From the NCBI RefSeq assembly GCF_023856365.1, contig NC_064538.1, positions 1,553,501 to 1,617,500 on the forward strand: 64,000 nt of DNA, in the 5' to 3' direction. The notes beneath the pieces were generated by a model. The model ran no database searches. It was given only the letters and a program-made list of their open reading frames with translations, and was not told where the DNA came from. A program made the translations under genes and the position numbers. This document shows, in pieces, positions 51,288 to 63,500 of this stretch; the stretch's first letter is position 1; each line of letters starts with the position of its first letter. The stretch is from Brienomyrus brachyistius. Its lineage: Eukaryota; Chordata; Actinopteri; Osteoglossiformes; Mormyridae.

Positions 51288-52480
51288 TACAGTTAGACAT
51301 TGCATAAGTATTCACCCCCGAGGACTTCCCCACATGTTTTAGCATCATAACCTGGAATTAAAATTAATTTAACTGGGATTTTCCTCATTTGATTTACACA
51401 GCACACTTAACACTTTGAAGGTGCAAAATATTTCTTGTTGTGACTCTAAAGTTAATTAAAGAAAAAGTAGACATTTGTTGGTTGCATAAGTATTACTCCC
51501 CATGAGTCAGTCGGTACTAGAACCACATTCGACTGCAATTACAATCATGAGTCTTTTGGGGTAAGTCTTTACCAGCTTTGCACATCTGGATCCTGCAATT
51601 TTTACCCATTCTTCTAAAATTGCTCAAGCTCTGTCAGATTGGTTGGGGACTGCAGGTAAACAGCTATTTCCAAGTCTTTCCACAGATTCTCAAATGGATT
51701 GAGGTCTGAGTTTTGACTGAGCCATTCTAGGACATCCAGAAATGTATTCATATTCTTGGTTTTAAGCCACACTAGAGTTGCTTTGACTGTATTTAGGGTC
51801 ATTATCCTTTCCCTCTAGAACTGCCCTGTATTTGGCTCCATCCATCTGTCCCCCAATCCCAGCCAGAGATCCAGTCCCTGTGGTTGAAGAGCATCCCCAC
51901 CCCATGCCACCTCCATCATGGAGTTCTCTGGATGATGGACAGTGTTGCCTGTAGTGATTTGCACCCAAAGTCCAAAAAGTTACATTTTGGTGTCAGACCA
52001 GAGAACCTTTCGCCACATTTGCCGTCTCCCACGTGCCGTTTGACAAATTCTAAGTGGGATTTCTTATGCTTTTTTTTTTCCAGTAATGGTGTTCTTCCCA
52101 CCACTCCGTAAGCGCCAGTACGGTGACGTTTCCGGGTTACAGTTGACCCATAGGTGGCTTCAGTCACCTCGCCGAATTCTTCAGTATTACCATTAGCCCC
52201 TTGGTTGCTTTTCTGGCTAATCCTCTCCTTAAACTGTCACTCTGCTCGATATCCTTCTCTACGCATAGCTGCAGTTTCCCCATATCCTTTCCATTTATTA
52301 ATAATGGATATAACGGTGCTGCAGGGGATGTTCAAAGTTTGGGATATTTAATAACCCAACACTGATTGGTACTTCTCCAGGACTTTAAGGGGGCAGGCAT
52401 GAATATGTATGAAAGGCACTGTGGCAAGTCACATGACTCTCCCAATTAGAGAAGGAAAACAGTGTAAGCGAGGCCTTTAT
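51288..52480 (-). mobile_element. Tc1-like DNA transposon, defective
   Basis: The left end, 'cataagtattcacccccgag', is the usual start of a fish Tc1/mariner element. The minus strand encodes pieces of its transposase in order: a helix-turn-helix remnant near 52330-52400 (SQTLNIP), RLTNGTWETANVAKGS-like linker DNA, MDGAKYRAVLE, DNDPKYS, LEWLSQNSDLNPFENLWKDL and NLTELEQF. Compared with intact relatives, about 20 residues between VLE and DNDPK are missing, and there are stops and frame breaks, so it cannot move itself. The right inverted repeat was not located and the end given is approximate. Confidence 0.85.
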
Positions 52481-53834
52481 ATACCTTGCCTAATGTGTTA
52501 CACGTTGGTGGCTCCCTCACTTCAGCTAGCTGCACAAAGTATGCTTTTTTAAATGCTCCATTACCTTAAAAATCCCCAGCACACAGTGGCTTTAATAAGT
52601 AGAGATAAAGCATTTATGTGAGAATTTTTTTTTCTGCATCCCATTTGTTTTCTGCTGTTTGCGGGTTATTGACGTTTTATATACAAAACATTCGCAAGGG
52701 TTTCTTTGTGGCGGATTTCATGTGCAAACTGCACAAAAAGCATTATTTTGACCACAGAGAAGATTAAATTAAAACGGCCACCACCGAATCAGTCCAAACT
52801 GCTTAAACCAGCTGTATTTTATTTAGCACAGAGGTGTAGCTCAAATATAGATCCTTTAGTACGTTTACATTACGGCACATCACTTTGCTTTAATGTGTTT
52901 CAGAACAGGGAATCGGGCAGCAGGGGACAGAGTGCTGCTGGAATGCTGTTTGTCGCCATTATCAGTGACGATTTAAGTCCCTCCATATCAACGATAAACC
53001 TAATCAGGCCATTTAGGGGAATCAGGCGAGTGTCTAGTAACCAGGAGATGAAGGAGTTGCAGCCCGTTGACCGGGTGAAGCCCGGGTGAAGCTGGTGCCA
53101 TGAAGCGCGGGGGGCGGAGCCTAGGCGGCCCCACGCGACACCACAAGAGGGCGATACGAAGGCGAGCTGCGTATGTTCCACACACGTGTGGCCTGTGATT
53201 AATAACCAGCAGCCCGCCTCCATTCTGTGCCTTAATTCAAGGCACTTTTTTAATGTAAAAGAAGAGGCTCTGCCTACCGCAGGTGTGCTGCCCACTTGCC
53301 TCTAATCAACCAACTGTTGTCATGGTGACCTTTCAAGCCTGATGGATGGTGTGGCATCGGGGCACGAGGAAGAAGTGGAAGGTGACGCAAAGCGAAAGCA
53401 GCGTGGGGGCGCAGTAACCCTTGCAGATCTTGCAGTATTTAACCCCTTAATGAACAGGCCAAAGGCTCGTGTGATGCATCATGGTTTTTTCCACAGCGTT
53501 ATTAGTTGTTTTTTTTTTGTTTGTTTTTCTGCCAGAATCAGATTGAAGCTTCAAAACCTAAAAGGATGTTTGTTTTATTCTCGCTTTTCTGTGTAAAATG
53601 GCAGACAGCTCTCCCGTGGCCCGGCGTAAATCTGGTGCCGTCCTGGGGGGCCCTCCTTCATGAGTCCTGCAGGGGCTGGCATGGTCCCCATCAACATACT
53701 GGGGGGGGGGGAGTGCTTGCTTTGGGGTTCTCCTTCATGTCCTACCTGCTTCACTGTGGGGCTTATTGGAGAGCAGATTCAGGGCACGTCTGAGGAAAAG
53801 CTTGGGAAGAGGGAATGAATTAAATGTGACACCT
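52481..53834 (+). other. Intron interval
   Basis: Includes a CpG-richer block at 52900-53170. The 127-codon frame at 52706-53089 is unrecognised. A G11 run lies near 53700. Confidence 0.45.
53141..53154 (+). promoter_or_regulatory. Candidate CTCF motif
   Basis: CCACAAGAGGGCGA fits the CTCF core with one mismatch (A at the fifth position). Confidence 0.35.
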
Positions 53835-53970
53835 GCAGATGGAACAGAGGTTAAGGCTCAAGGCCGTGGGTTGCTGGTTCAAGTCCCTGGAGTGGCCCTT
53901 GCTGTAATACCCTTGGTCAAAGTACTGAACAGTTCCAGTAAAATATCCTGCTCTCGAATTAAAATGGTAA
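53835..53970 (+). mobile_element. tRNA-derived SINE copy
   Basis: Box-A-like GAGGTTAAGGCTCA (53847-53860) and box B GGTTCAAGTCC (53876-53886) are followed by 'ttgctgtaatacccttggtc', 'aagtactgaacagttccagt' and 'aaaatatcctgctc'. This is the order of the common fish SINE with a ...TACCCTTGAGCAAGGTACTTAAC body. It is the most complete of the copies in the window. Confidence 0.7.
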
Positions 53971-55252
53971 TGCTAACTAAATTTAGCTACATGTAATCTT
54001 AAAACTAACAGGCTGTATGAGTGATAGGACTACAGTCATTAGAGTAGGCCGGGCGGCTCAAAATCTGTCTTCCGTAGAGTAACAAGTAAATGAGTGAAAG
54101 TTGTAGGAAACTATTATTGGACAAAAAATGATTTGCATGCATGGAAAGCGTATAAAATGACTACTTCACTTAAGATAATGAAGCCCTAAGAAAATACTTA
54201 TAGTGGGCTTCAGAAAAAAAGACGATTATCCTATGCAGTCAACATTCATTTTTAATTTAAAAAAAAATTGCAGACTAAGCTGGATGTTACAGACTGAAGC
54301 TCATTTTTGTTAATGTTACTAATTATTATTGCACAGCTCTAATGCATGATGCAAATTACAATATCACCATGACACCGACCTGACAGGACATTTCGGGACT
54401 GGTGGGGGGGGGTGAGCTGTGACATGCTCAACGGTACATTTCTGCCAACCTCGGAAAGGTGCGGTATCAATCATGGCCTGTAGCAGAACACCATTTGTGG
54501 CCAGAATATAAATGTTCCCAACAGAAGGCCTGTGAATGCATTAAACGTTCAAAGAGCAGCAGCAGATCTGAACGTTTTCACCTTCTGACAAACATCCATG
54601 GGTGACCTTTGAGAGCTGCACCGGGGAGACATAAACCTGCCCATCTCGGAGCGCCGTGCGCCCCCAAGTAGTCCGGGATTGATATATAGGTCTGCTGGGT
54701 CAACGGCGCCGTGTCGAAATGCAAATCTAACATTTAAAGTCGAGCGCTGCGATGGATTCCGGGCTTCGCGGGAATGTGCCTAGATGCTGTTAGGCGAGGG
54801 AGTAAGAACTTTAAGTTTAATGGGACGGGTCTCGACTCGCCCATGCCTCAGAAGCGGACGGCACCGGCCTACCCAGCTGAGGGAATCGCCGTCTCATATA
54901 TTATATAATCTCCCACTTTATTTATTTATTTTAATAGGGAAGAGCCGAGAAATTAGAATTCGATTCTGTATATTTTTCTTGGAATTTTGTCAAGTAAGAT
55001 TCAATATTTACTGAGTCCCAGTGGCTGTTATATATCTGTATTTCACTATGGCGTAACAGTACCACGGCCGTATGGTTTTCGTAATGACCTTGTGCATCCA
55101 TTTCTGTATTTCTGTGCCTGTCCTCAGGGCCCAATTAAAAACAAGTAAATAGTGAAATGGACCTAAGCCCAATCACTGGGGTTCGCGTCCTCTGTCCGCC
55201 TCTTCTTTACCTGGCTTGGGGGGGGCCGGGCAGGGGGTCTATGCCAAGTTAA
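53971..55252 (+). other. Intron interval, nothing recognised
   Basis: Ordinary intronic DNA with a G9 run near 54404-54412. No exon. Confidence 0.5.
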
Positions 55253-56026
55253 CCTGGGAGAGAGAGCAGCCAGCGCAGGTAGGAGCCGTAGAGAGCCTGG
55301 GAGAGAGAGCAGCCAGCGCAGGTAGGAGCCATAGAGAGCCTGGGAGAGAGAACGGCCTGCTCAGGTAGGAGCCGTAGAGAGCCTGGGAGAGAGAGCGGCC
55401 AGCGCAGGTAGGAGCCGTAGAGAGCCTGGGAGAGAGAGCGGCCAGCGCAGGTAGGAGCCGTAGAGAGCCTGGGAGAGAGAGCGGCCAGCGCAGGTAGGAG
55501 CCGTAGAGAGCCTGGGAGAGAGAGCGGCCAGCTCAGGTAGGAGCCGTAGAGAGCCTGGGAGAGAGAGCGGCCTGCTCAGGTAGGAGCCGTAGAGAGCCTG
55601 GGAGAGAGAGCGGCCAGCGCAGGTAGGAGCCGTAGAGAGCCTGGGAGAGAGAGCGGCCTGCTCAGGTAGGAGCCGTAGAGAGCCTGGGAGAGAGCGCGGC
55701 CTGCTCAGGTAGGAGCCGTAAAGAGCCTGGGAGAGAGAGCGGCCAGCGCAGGTAGGAGCCGTAGAGAGCCTGGGAGAGAGAGCGGCCTGCTCAGGTAGGA
55801 GCCGTAGAGAGCCTGGGAAAGAGAGCGGCCTGCTCAGGTAGGAGCCGTAGAGAGCCTGGGAGAGAGAGCGGCCTGCTCAGGTAGGAGCCGTAGAGAGCCT
55901 GGGAGAGAGAGCGGCCTGCTCAGGTAGGAGCCGTAGAGAGCCTGGGAGAGAGAGCGGCCTGCTCAGGTAGGAGCCGTAGAGAGCCTGGGAGAGAGAGCGG
56001 CCAGCTCAGGTAGGAGCCACAGAGCC
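55253..56026. repeat. Minisatellite: 18 copies of a 43-bp unit
   Basis: The word CCTGGGA recurs exactly every 43 bp from 55253 to 55984, so all 18 units have the same length with no indel. The unit contains a purine-rich GGGAGAGAGAG part, a variable core (CAGCCAGCGC, CGGCCAGCGC, CGGCCAGCTC or CGGCCTGCTC) and CAGGTAGGAGCC. The CGGCCTGCTC type dominates the 3' half. The last unit diverges at its end. It is not a CRISPR array: there are no unique spacers. The reverse frame (55920-56270) is a shadow. Confidence 0.97.
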
Positions 56027-57742
56027 ACCAGATGCAGGCCGGCCGCCCCCAGCCACTTAAATCCGGGTCAATATAAAACCTCATTACCCGAGTGTCATAG
56101 AAAATTTGTGCCCTTTCTGCTCCATCTAGCAGCAATTGTGCAGGATAAGCGGTGCCTCCGTTTGCTGCTTTAAGCGTCCTGTTAAAGGCCCTCTGACGGG
56201 GTCTCTCCCCCCCCCCCAGCCCTGAGTGTGAATGAGGGCTCCTGTTCGGGTGCCTGAACATAAACCCCATAATACAATTAGTGTGGAACAGGCCTGTTTG
56301 TGTTCTGCACTAATTCAGAGTGGAAGAAATACTCACACAGAATGCGAGAATTCTTTTTTTGGTGGAATTTTAATAGATTTGCTCACAATAAGTTATATAG
56401 TGAGAAACTTTCCTCCCTCCGAGGTTTCTTTTGTCTAGCGTGCAAAATCAAATGTTATTTAAAAGCACGTCTTTCAACTCGCTTTCAAGTGTGATCCTCC
56501 CCGTCCCGGTTTTCTCCGAGCCAATACCCCCCCCCCCCGCCCCCCCCAGCAAGGTGTGTGACAGTGACCCCTGCGTTTTATAGCATGACACGGTAATTTC
56601 GTGTCTGAGAGGAGAAGCTCAAAGGAAAATAATTGAAAAATCCATGAATAGCAGTCTGAATGTGAAACGCGGTAAGATGGCACAGCAGAAACAATTACCG
56701 AATGGACAAGAACAGTGACCAAAAAAAAAGGACTGAAAAACATCACAGAGAAGCATGTTCTGATAAAAGCCAAACATGCAGAAAGAAAACAGAAAGGTCA
56801 ATACAAGCCCAGGCTATAATTATGAACTGAGAATTGGCCAACAAACCCGCTAATTAAACCACGGACAAATTTCCTCTCTGTCCCAACGGTTCCGCCCGTG
56901 ACCAGCATATTAATCTTGGCGGGGTGGGTGCGCTCTCGCCCACCTCCGTGCATCACCGTGCCGCTCGGTTGCCATGTGCTCAGGGGCCCCGCCCCAGAGG
57001 CCTTCCTGGGGACTCTCCACAGCTCTGAGGAGCTGGCAGACATTTATTGGGACAGTCCGAAATGGGAGTGAAAAATGAAGCAGGATTGAGGCGAAGGTTG
57101 AGTGATGTCAGGCTGCCCCGAATAATCAGAATGGAACGGAATTTTGGACTGGAGGAAGTTCTCCAAGAGGGCAGAACAGCGCGGCCCGGTGGCCAGACAG
57201 GGCCGTGCCGCTTCCCCCCAGAGTTTCCGGGCCTCGTCCTTCTCACAGCATCAGGGGTCATACTGACCATCTATTCTGGGTTTGAAAAAAAAACATAAAA
57301 GACTGTGAGAAAGGAGAGTCTGTGAAGAAGATGAGACTGTTTAGGATAAGAGACTTTTCATCTGCTGTAGGTGTAGGGGAGAGGGGCTCATCACGGCAGC
57401 CCTTTAATCACCAGGTATATAAGTGTTTCTGTGAGGTTTTAAACTCTTAACTGCATAAATATGTTAAGTCATAACCTATTCTGCAAAACGAGACCGATCT
57501 ACTATCCAGGATCCTCAGCATGAGCCCTCCTGTATAAATATGAACCCGTCAAGGACTAGTGAAGTGAAAAGGAATGCAAGATGCGCCCTGTAGTCCTAGC
57601 TGGTCCATCTTCTGCTGCACCTGTCCCAGTTTGGCAGGCAGGCAATGGGTAAAGGGAAAGTGGTTTACAGGTGCCAGCGAGATCACTAGCAAACTGTGCG
57701 TGACCCCTGGCCGGCAGATGATGAATAGGTGAAGAGGCAGAA

Positions 57743-57760
57743 CCCCCCCCCCCCCCCCCC
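57743..57760. repeat. Poly-C tract (18)
   Basis: Eighteen consecutive C, the longest C/G homopolymer in the window. Confidence 0.9.
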
Positions 57761-57883
57761 ATGCAGCTTCCTCTTGTCCTGTCCACCACATGCAGAGCTA
57801 GAGAGGTCCAACCAGAGCACTGCTCTTCATCCCCTAGCTGACACACGCAGTTCCACCTGCTTGTACATGTAGTTCTAGCCCCT

Positions 57884-57884
<1 letters not shown>

Positions 57885-57920
<36 letters not shown>

Positions 57921-57934
57921 TTATATTTATATAT
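57885..57934. repeat. (TG)n(TA)n compound microsatellite
   Basis: About 30 bp of TG pass into TA/TTTA repeats. Confidence 0.92.
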
Positions 57935-58964
57935 CTCCACCTGCCTGCATATAGCTCCCTAACGAACACTTAAAATGATCAGCTCTTGAAATAGTTTTGA
58001 CAAATAAGGAAGGCATCTGAAAATAGTTTGGGTTAAAGCAGCGCAGCAGATAAGAAATATGAAAGAAATATGATGTGTGTGTATATATATGTATGGTTTC
58101 CAGGGTCAGTGCTGCATGCATGGTGGTGTTTAAAGATATATACAGACTCCACAGAGAGCAGAGTAGGTGCAGATGTGTGCTCCAAGCACAGCTGAAGGAT
58201 AGCGCGCGGCTACGCGCAACACCGCTGCCTCTACAGGCCATTCGTTAACTTCAAGAAAGCTGTCGAATTTTCTGCATGGTGCCAGAGACCCCCGCGGACC
58301 CCAAATACGGTTGGAATCAGGAGGCCTCTCTAGGGGAGGGGGGGGGGGGGATGGGACTGAACTCCGCAGCAAATTATTGTGCTTCTGTAGTCCAAAAAAA
58401 AAGGAGAGAAAGAAAGGAGGGCCCCTCGTTTGGCGGCTGATAGCAGCCGTTGTGAGCACAGCCATACGGTAAGCTTAACACTCCGCTCTCCCCACTGATT
58501 ACATTAGCGGCTGCTGGGACCAGGGCTCCTGCCATAATTGGATTCTTGTAAGTGGGATGGAGAAGCTAAACAACCAGATTGCTGTTTGTTTATACCGTCT
58601 TTTCATACGTCGGTGACGTGCCCTGACTCCTGAAGCGGACGGAGACCTGCTTTTTCCCGCTTACTGGGCCTAATTGGTTATTTATTCCCAGCATATGCCC
58701 CAGTTGTGGCTCCATCCAGGATTAACTTGGCTTTAATTAGAGCTATAGCGTCGTGATGGACTCCGGCGAGCGCGGGGCCTGCTAGGGGGGCGGGCGGCAG
58801 GAGACACAGGCCCCCTGACACAGGAGCGGTATATGCGCCAAACGCGTGTCTGTGCTGGCAGCGGATTTGCATTTAAATGGATAACCAATTGGCTTAGAGT
58901 GCTGGCGGTATGATGTCACAAGGAGCCCACCCATACCCAAGCACCTCGCCCACAGATATTACAG

Positions 58965-59045
58965 CCTGGCCCCCTCCTGGGACTCGAATTTGCTGGGCTT
59001 CTGGCTACAGGTGCGTGTGCTTAGGTACTGCTTTACCTGGTGGCT
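58965..59045 (-). mobile_element. tRNA-derived SINE head
   Basis: On the minus strand AATTCGAGTCCCAGGAGGGGG carries a box-B-like word and the same ending as the copy at 40480-40560. An upstream GTAAAGCAGTACCTAAGC stretch has the place of a box A. Decayed. Confidence 0.5.
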
Positions 59046-60320
59046 GCCGAAATAAATAAATAATGGTCAGGCAAACGAATGAGGCTGCTTACCGCCCGTG
59101 CAGGTCCTGTCAGTGCCACAGTGCAGAGGGGAATTGTGCAAGGGGCAGAGAATGAGCTGAGAGCCAGCGATACTCTCAGGAATAAGTAGACAGGAAAAAG
59201 AGCGTATAAGCAGTGTTAACGAAGTAAACCGTTTGCTGTCACAGGAGATGGCAACAAACAGCTCCCACAGGGTATTTTTGTGGGAAATTTATATTGTACT
59301 TTGACCTAAATATCATATTTATTTTATCTCTCCCATTGGCCACTGTGGTATTTCCTCCCTGAATTTCCATGATTAAGCTTTTTCTGAAAGATCATTGTGT
59401 CTCATCGCTTTTGCGACACATTAATGAAGAACAAAATAAACAAACTCCAAAATGGGAGCATATGCTGACTGGCGCGGCGCACAAGACGCGCAACACCGAG
59501 AGATGCAGTTGACCATAACTTGGCTGCATGCCTCTACAGAAGCTGCCATTTCTGGGGATCTTTTGTGTGTTTATGTGTGTGCGCGCCATGCCGTTTCCCG
59601 CAGACAAACCTCATTTTCTGTGTCAGTCGGATAGAAAGAAGAGAAAATAGAGCAATTTTATTTTGGCCTCCAATGGGGCCCAGAAGGGAAGCTGTCGTTT
59701 CACTTAAGGTCATGCCGAAAAATAGGGATTCCGGCTGCTTTCGAGCTTTCAGGAGCCAGCATTTCATTAAGAGCCCCCCCCCCCACTTGGTACGATCCTT
59801 TTCAACCTCGAAGGGGTCAAACGTAGCCGTCTCTGTCATCTCCTCGGGGTCCGGCAAGCTTGACATTGTGGTATTGACTGTCAGACCAGCTGGGTCAGTG
59901 TCAGTTGTTTGATAATAATTGATGTTGTAGCGGGGGGCTGTTTTCCCCCTTCAGCACGATGCTGAACAAGCCCGGCGGCGGCACGGGTGCCCATGTGACT
60001 TGGCCCGTCGGGACCCCTCGCACGGGGCTGCTCGTCTCCAGCTCACGGCCTCACCGCTGTGCTTGAGGGGCGGGTGAGGCAGCATCTCCGCTCTCCAGCC
60101 ATCAGACGCGGTGCCTAACACCTGCTGAGGTGTCTGTGAGCATCTCACTCAGTGCCGTTCAGACCGAGAGAATCCCTGCTAAATGGGACGCTAATTGAAT
60201 AGGGTGTTGACAAGGTGTTTTTCAGCTTTTGGAAAAGGATCACTGCTTTACATTTGCTGGGCGTCACTCATCTGCTGGGCTGAACATGAGCTTGTTTGTC
60301 TTTCCTGAGGTCTAAATATT

Positions 60321-60570
60321 CTTCTTTTACTCCTCATTCTCCTCCCCTTCTCCTCATCCTCCACCTATATCTTCTTTTTCTTCTCCTCCTCCTTCTTCTC
60401 CCACCCTCTTCTGCTTCTCCTCATCTTCCTTCTTCTGCTCTTCCTCCACCTGTACCTTCTTTTTTCTCCATCTTCTGCTTCTCCTCCTCCTTCTTCTCCT
60501 TTTTCTTCTCCTTCTTTTCCTCCTCCTCCTTCTTCACCTTCTTCGTCTTCTTCTTCTCTTTATTATTTTT
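60321..60570. repeat. Homopyrimidine (TTC/TCC)n tract
   Basis: About 250 bp of imperfect CTT/CTC/TCC repeats, almost free of purines on the + strand. The plus-strand frame through it is a run of Ser, Phe and Leu and is not a gene. Such tracts can form triplex (H-) DNA. Confidence 0.93.
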
Positions 60571-63500
60571 ATAATTGCCACTATTACATCTACTACTAGC
60601 CCCCCTTGCATGGCTCCAAGCCGTGTCAGTGGTGAGTGTATGTAGCTGGGGGTCGATGTGGACCCCAGGAAGCTTAGCGCACCCTGGCTCCTGGAGATGG
60701 CTGGTCTGGCCGCCGAAGTCTCAGGATCTGTCAGGCTGCAGCCCATTCCCTGCCCTCCCAGTGTTTGACGGCTTCAGTGTGGTGCCAGTGGTTCCATTCC
60801 CGCGTTCTGTGAGTCTCACCACCAGCTTAGACATTTAATACACGCCATAAATTACCCTTTGATTTTATTTATATATTTATTCATTCATTTATGTATTTAT
60901 ACCCATTGCTGTTTTATTTTGCTTTTATCCATTGCCTACTGGACAGCAAACCCCCCCACCCCCCCACCCCATCGTCTTTCTGCTGGAGTGGCGCTCGGGC
61001 AGCAAAGGGAATGAGATAGCCTCCCTTTTGCAGAAAGTCATTAACCCTGCCGGTGGCCCCGTCTCTGGCCCAGTGAAATTCCCCTGTCACGCTCATCGCC
61101 AGGCCTGCAGTTTTATTGCCCTCATCTCTGTGTCAGCCCTGATGTATTCCTCGGGGGGCCGGATCTGCCTCCTCGCCACGGCCCCTGTGATACACACCAA
61201 GCCTTGCGGAAACGCCGCCTCCATCCACTCCCTGCTTATTTCACGTACGTTTATATATGCATATAGATGTATGTACTATATATCTGCCTGCAACAGAAAT
61301 CTATTCGGAATCTGGGCTATGAAGGGATCTATATAACTGATGTCATGGTCCACTTAGACAAAAGTGTAATGAGGTAAAAATGTGGTGTTTTAATTAATTT
61401 CATGGCCAAACAACTCGACAAGCCGAAGGAGTGCTTGGTGGCCTGAGGGACTCTGCAGCACTGGCATGTTATGAGGTTTGTTTTGAAGTGGGATCTTGCC
61501 CTGGGGTTGCCTGGAGAGACACTAGCGTGTGGAGACCCGCCAAGCTAAATGGCCGTACGAAAACCCAGCTAGGTTCGCCTGCAAATGGCTATGAAGGCAT
61601 CATGTGTCCTTTTCCTAGGCAAAGAAACTGAAGAAAGAAAGAAAGAAAAAAAGAAAACTTCCTCCATAAATTGTTAATGGGGTTCTGACCGGGATGGAGA
61701 ATAAAGTTTATACAGTCAAACCGTTCCAATAACAAGCCTCGCTCTCCATCCCCTCCCCGCTCCTGAAGACCCGGATCATTCTAGCATTCTCGCTAACACC
61801 AAACGACGCTAATTACAGGCGTGCTGACAGCTTCTTTCATGCTGCGGTCCCTTTTTTTTTTTACAGTACGGAGAAGAGTTTGTTTAAAAATGAAGGAGAG
61901 ACAAAAAAAGGAAATGAACAATCGAACCGGCATAAACATCAGAGGAGCCGACACCCCCAGCCACGAGCGCTTTATCTGTAATTGCATTGCTGTTAAGCTG
62001 GATCATGTGACCAGGACAGCGGTGGGGAGGGGGGAGGGTATCTGCCCTAGTGAGGGAACTTCAAAGGCTCCCCCTGCCCGCCACCTCTGCCACTGGCCCC
62101 CGATTCCCATTAGCCAATTGAGGGCCCGCAAAGGAAGCAAGGTCAACCCTCATTACCGGTATCTCCATGCGCCCCAGTGTCCCCTCGAACGGCCCTTGTG
62201 GTGGGGGCTCGCCTCGGCCTCCTGGCCGTGATGCTGAGACGAGAGCTTTTCCCCTTCATTAAATGAAGTGGAGATAAAGTGAATATATTCATGTCCGTAA
62301 CGCGAGAAACCGCGCCGGAGCCGTTGCAGCAGAATTCCTGATGGTTCTGGAATGAGCTTAATGCATCAGTAGGCTGTTTGAAACACTCCGCTGGTGTTAC
62401 CCAACCGAAATGCATGCATCGTTATGCTTAATTTAAGCCATTGGCCTGGTGTGCCCTCTCCTGCAGCCATGTGCTTGTGGGCTGAGAGGCCAGTAAACAG
62501 AGTATTTTCTGCCTGCCCGCATATCCAGGCTACAAACATACCACGGACTGCTGTGCTCTCGGGCGCACAACCTCATTTTTTAGAGCAATTTAAACGATTT
62601 TGTTTTTTAGGCACAAGTACATTGCACACAATCAGCCAGTGGACTCTGGGAGCAGAAGAAACAGAAGGACGTGCGTACAGTGCTTCAGGGTAACGGGCTT
62701 GTGAAGCTCTGCTTTAAGTGTGACCGCAGCTGCTGCTTATGGAGGTCCTGAGAGGTGAAAGGCCAAGAGGGACTTTAGGACCTGACAGTCAACTAAGAAG
62801 TGCGTGACAAAGTTTCCATTGAAAGGCATCAATGGGGACGGCCGCACGTAGCGTAATCAGCCCTCTGACCAAACACCTATGTCACCTGTAATGCTCACAT
62901 CTCAGTACTTCCCATGCAGCTGACCTTGCCTTCCCGGGAACCCTTCATACCGGTGAGTCATAAACGATAACCTAGTTTCAGAGTCTCACGCATATCCACG
63001 CTGGGCATCACTTCATTATCCTGCACAGTAAGTGCTGATCAGTTGCACACTTTCATCATTACGGCGTGAGGAATTAAAACATCGACAGGAGGATGGAGAA
63101 GCGAGCTATTCATTTAAACAGCATCACGGCACACGGTCCTGCTACAGTGTCTGGTGCCTGCTTAGCATTTTACTGGGGCTTCGTAGCTCTACATCTGAAG
63201 GTTAGAAATGCTTTAATACATTTATTTACATTGTGAGGATGGCCATTGCCTTTTGTGACAGCTCAAATTAATATTTTGTAGCTGTTATCTAGTTTTCTGC
63301 ATTGTGGTATAAATAAGGAACTTGTGCAAATTCAATTACGCGAGACTTCAGAGGCCCTCGGCTCTAGGAGCACTGTTCCCTCCCTCTCTCCACAACAGCC
63401 TAAGGAATGCCCCCCCCCCTCTCACCTAAGCCTGCCTTTCGCCGTGATTCCGGAAGGTGAACTCAAACTTTTGGCATTGCTTTATCCATGTGGGACTTTT

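Larger units (their letters stand above)
56027..60320 (+). other. Intron interval with several homopolymer tracts
   Basis: No exon recognised. Poly-C runs lie at about 56206-56216 and 56527-56548, and poly-G at about 58337-58350. 58480-58720 and 59270-59410 look like possible conserved enhancers by composition only. Confidence 0.45.

Noticed and set aside
52706..53089. 127-codon frame after the Tc1-like element
   Set aside because: No similarity that I recognise and no exon boundaries; treated as intronic.
55253..56026. Possible CRISPR array
   Set aside because: The units are contiguous near-identical 43-mers without unique spacers, in vertebrate DNA.
60296..60574. 92-codon Ser/Phe/Leu-rich frame
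   Set aside because: It is the translation of a homopyrimidine simple repeat.
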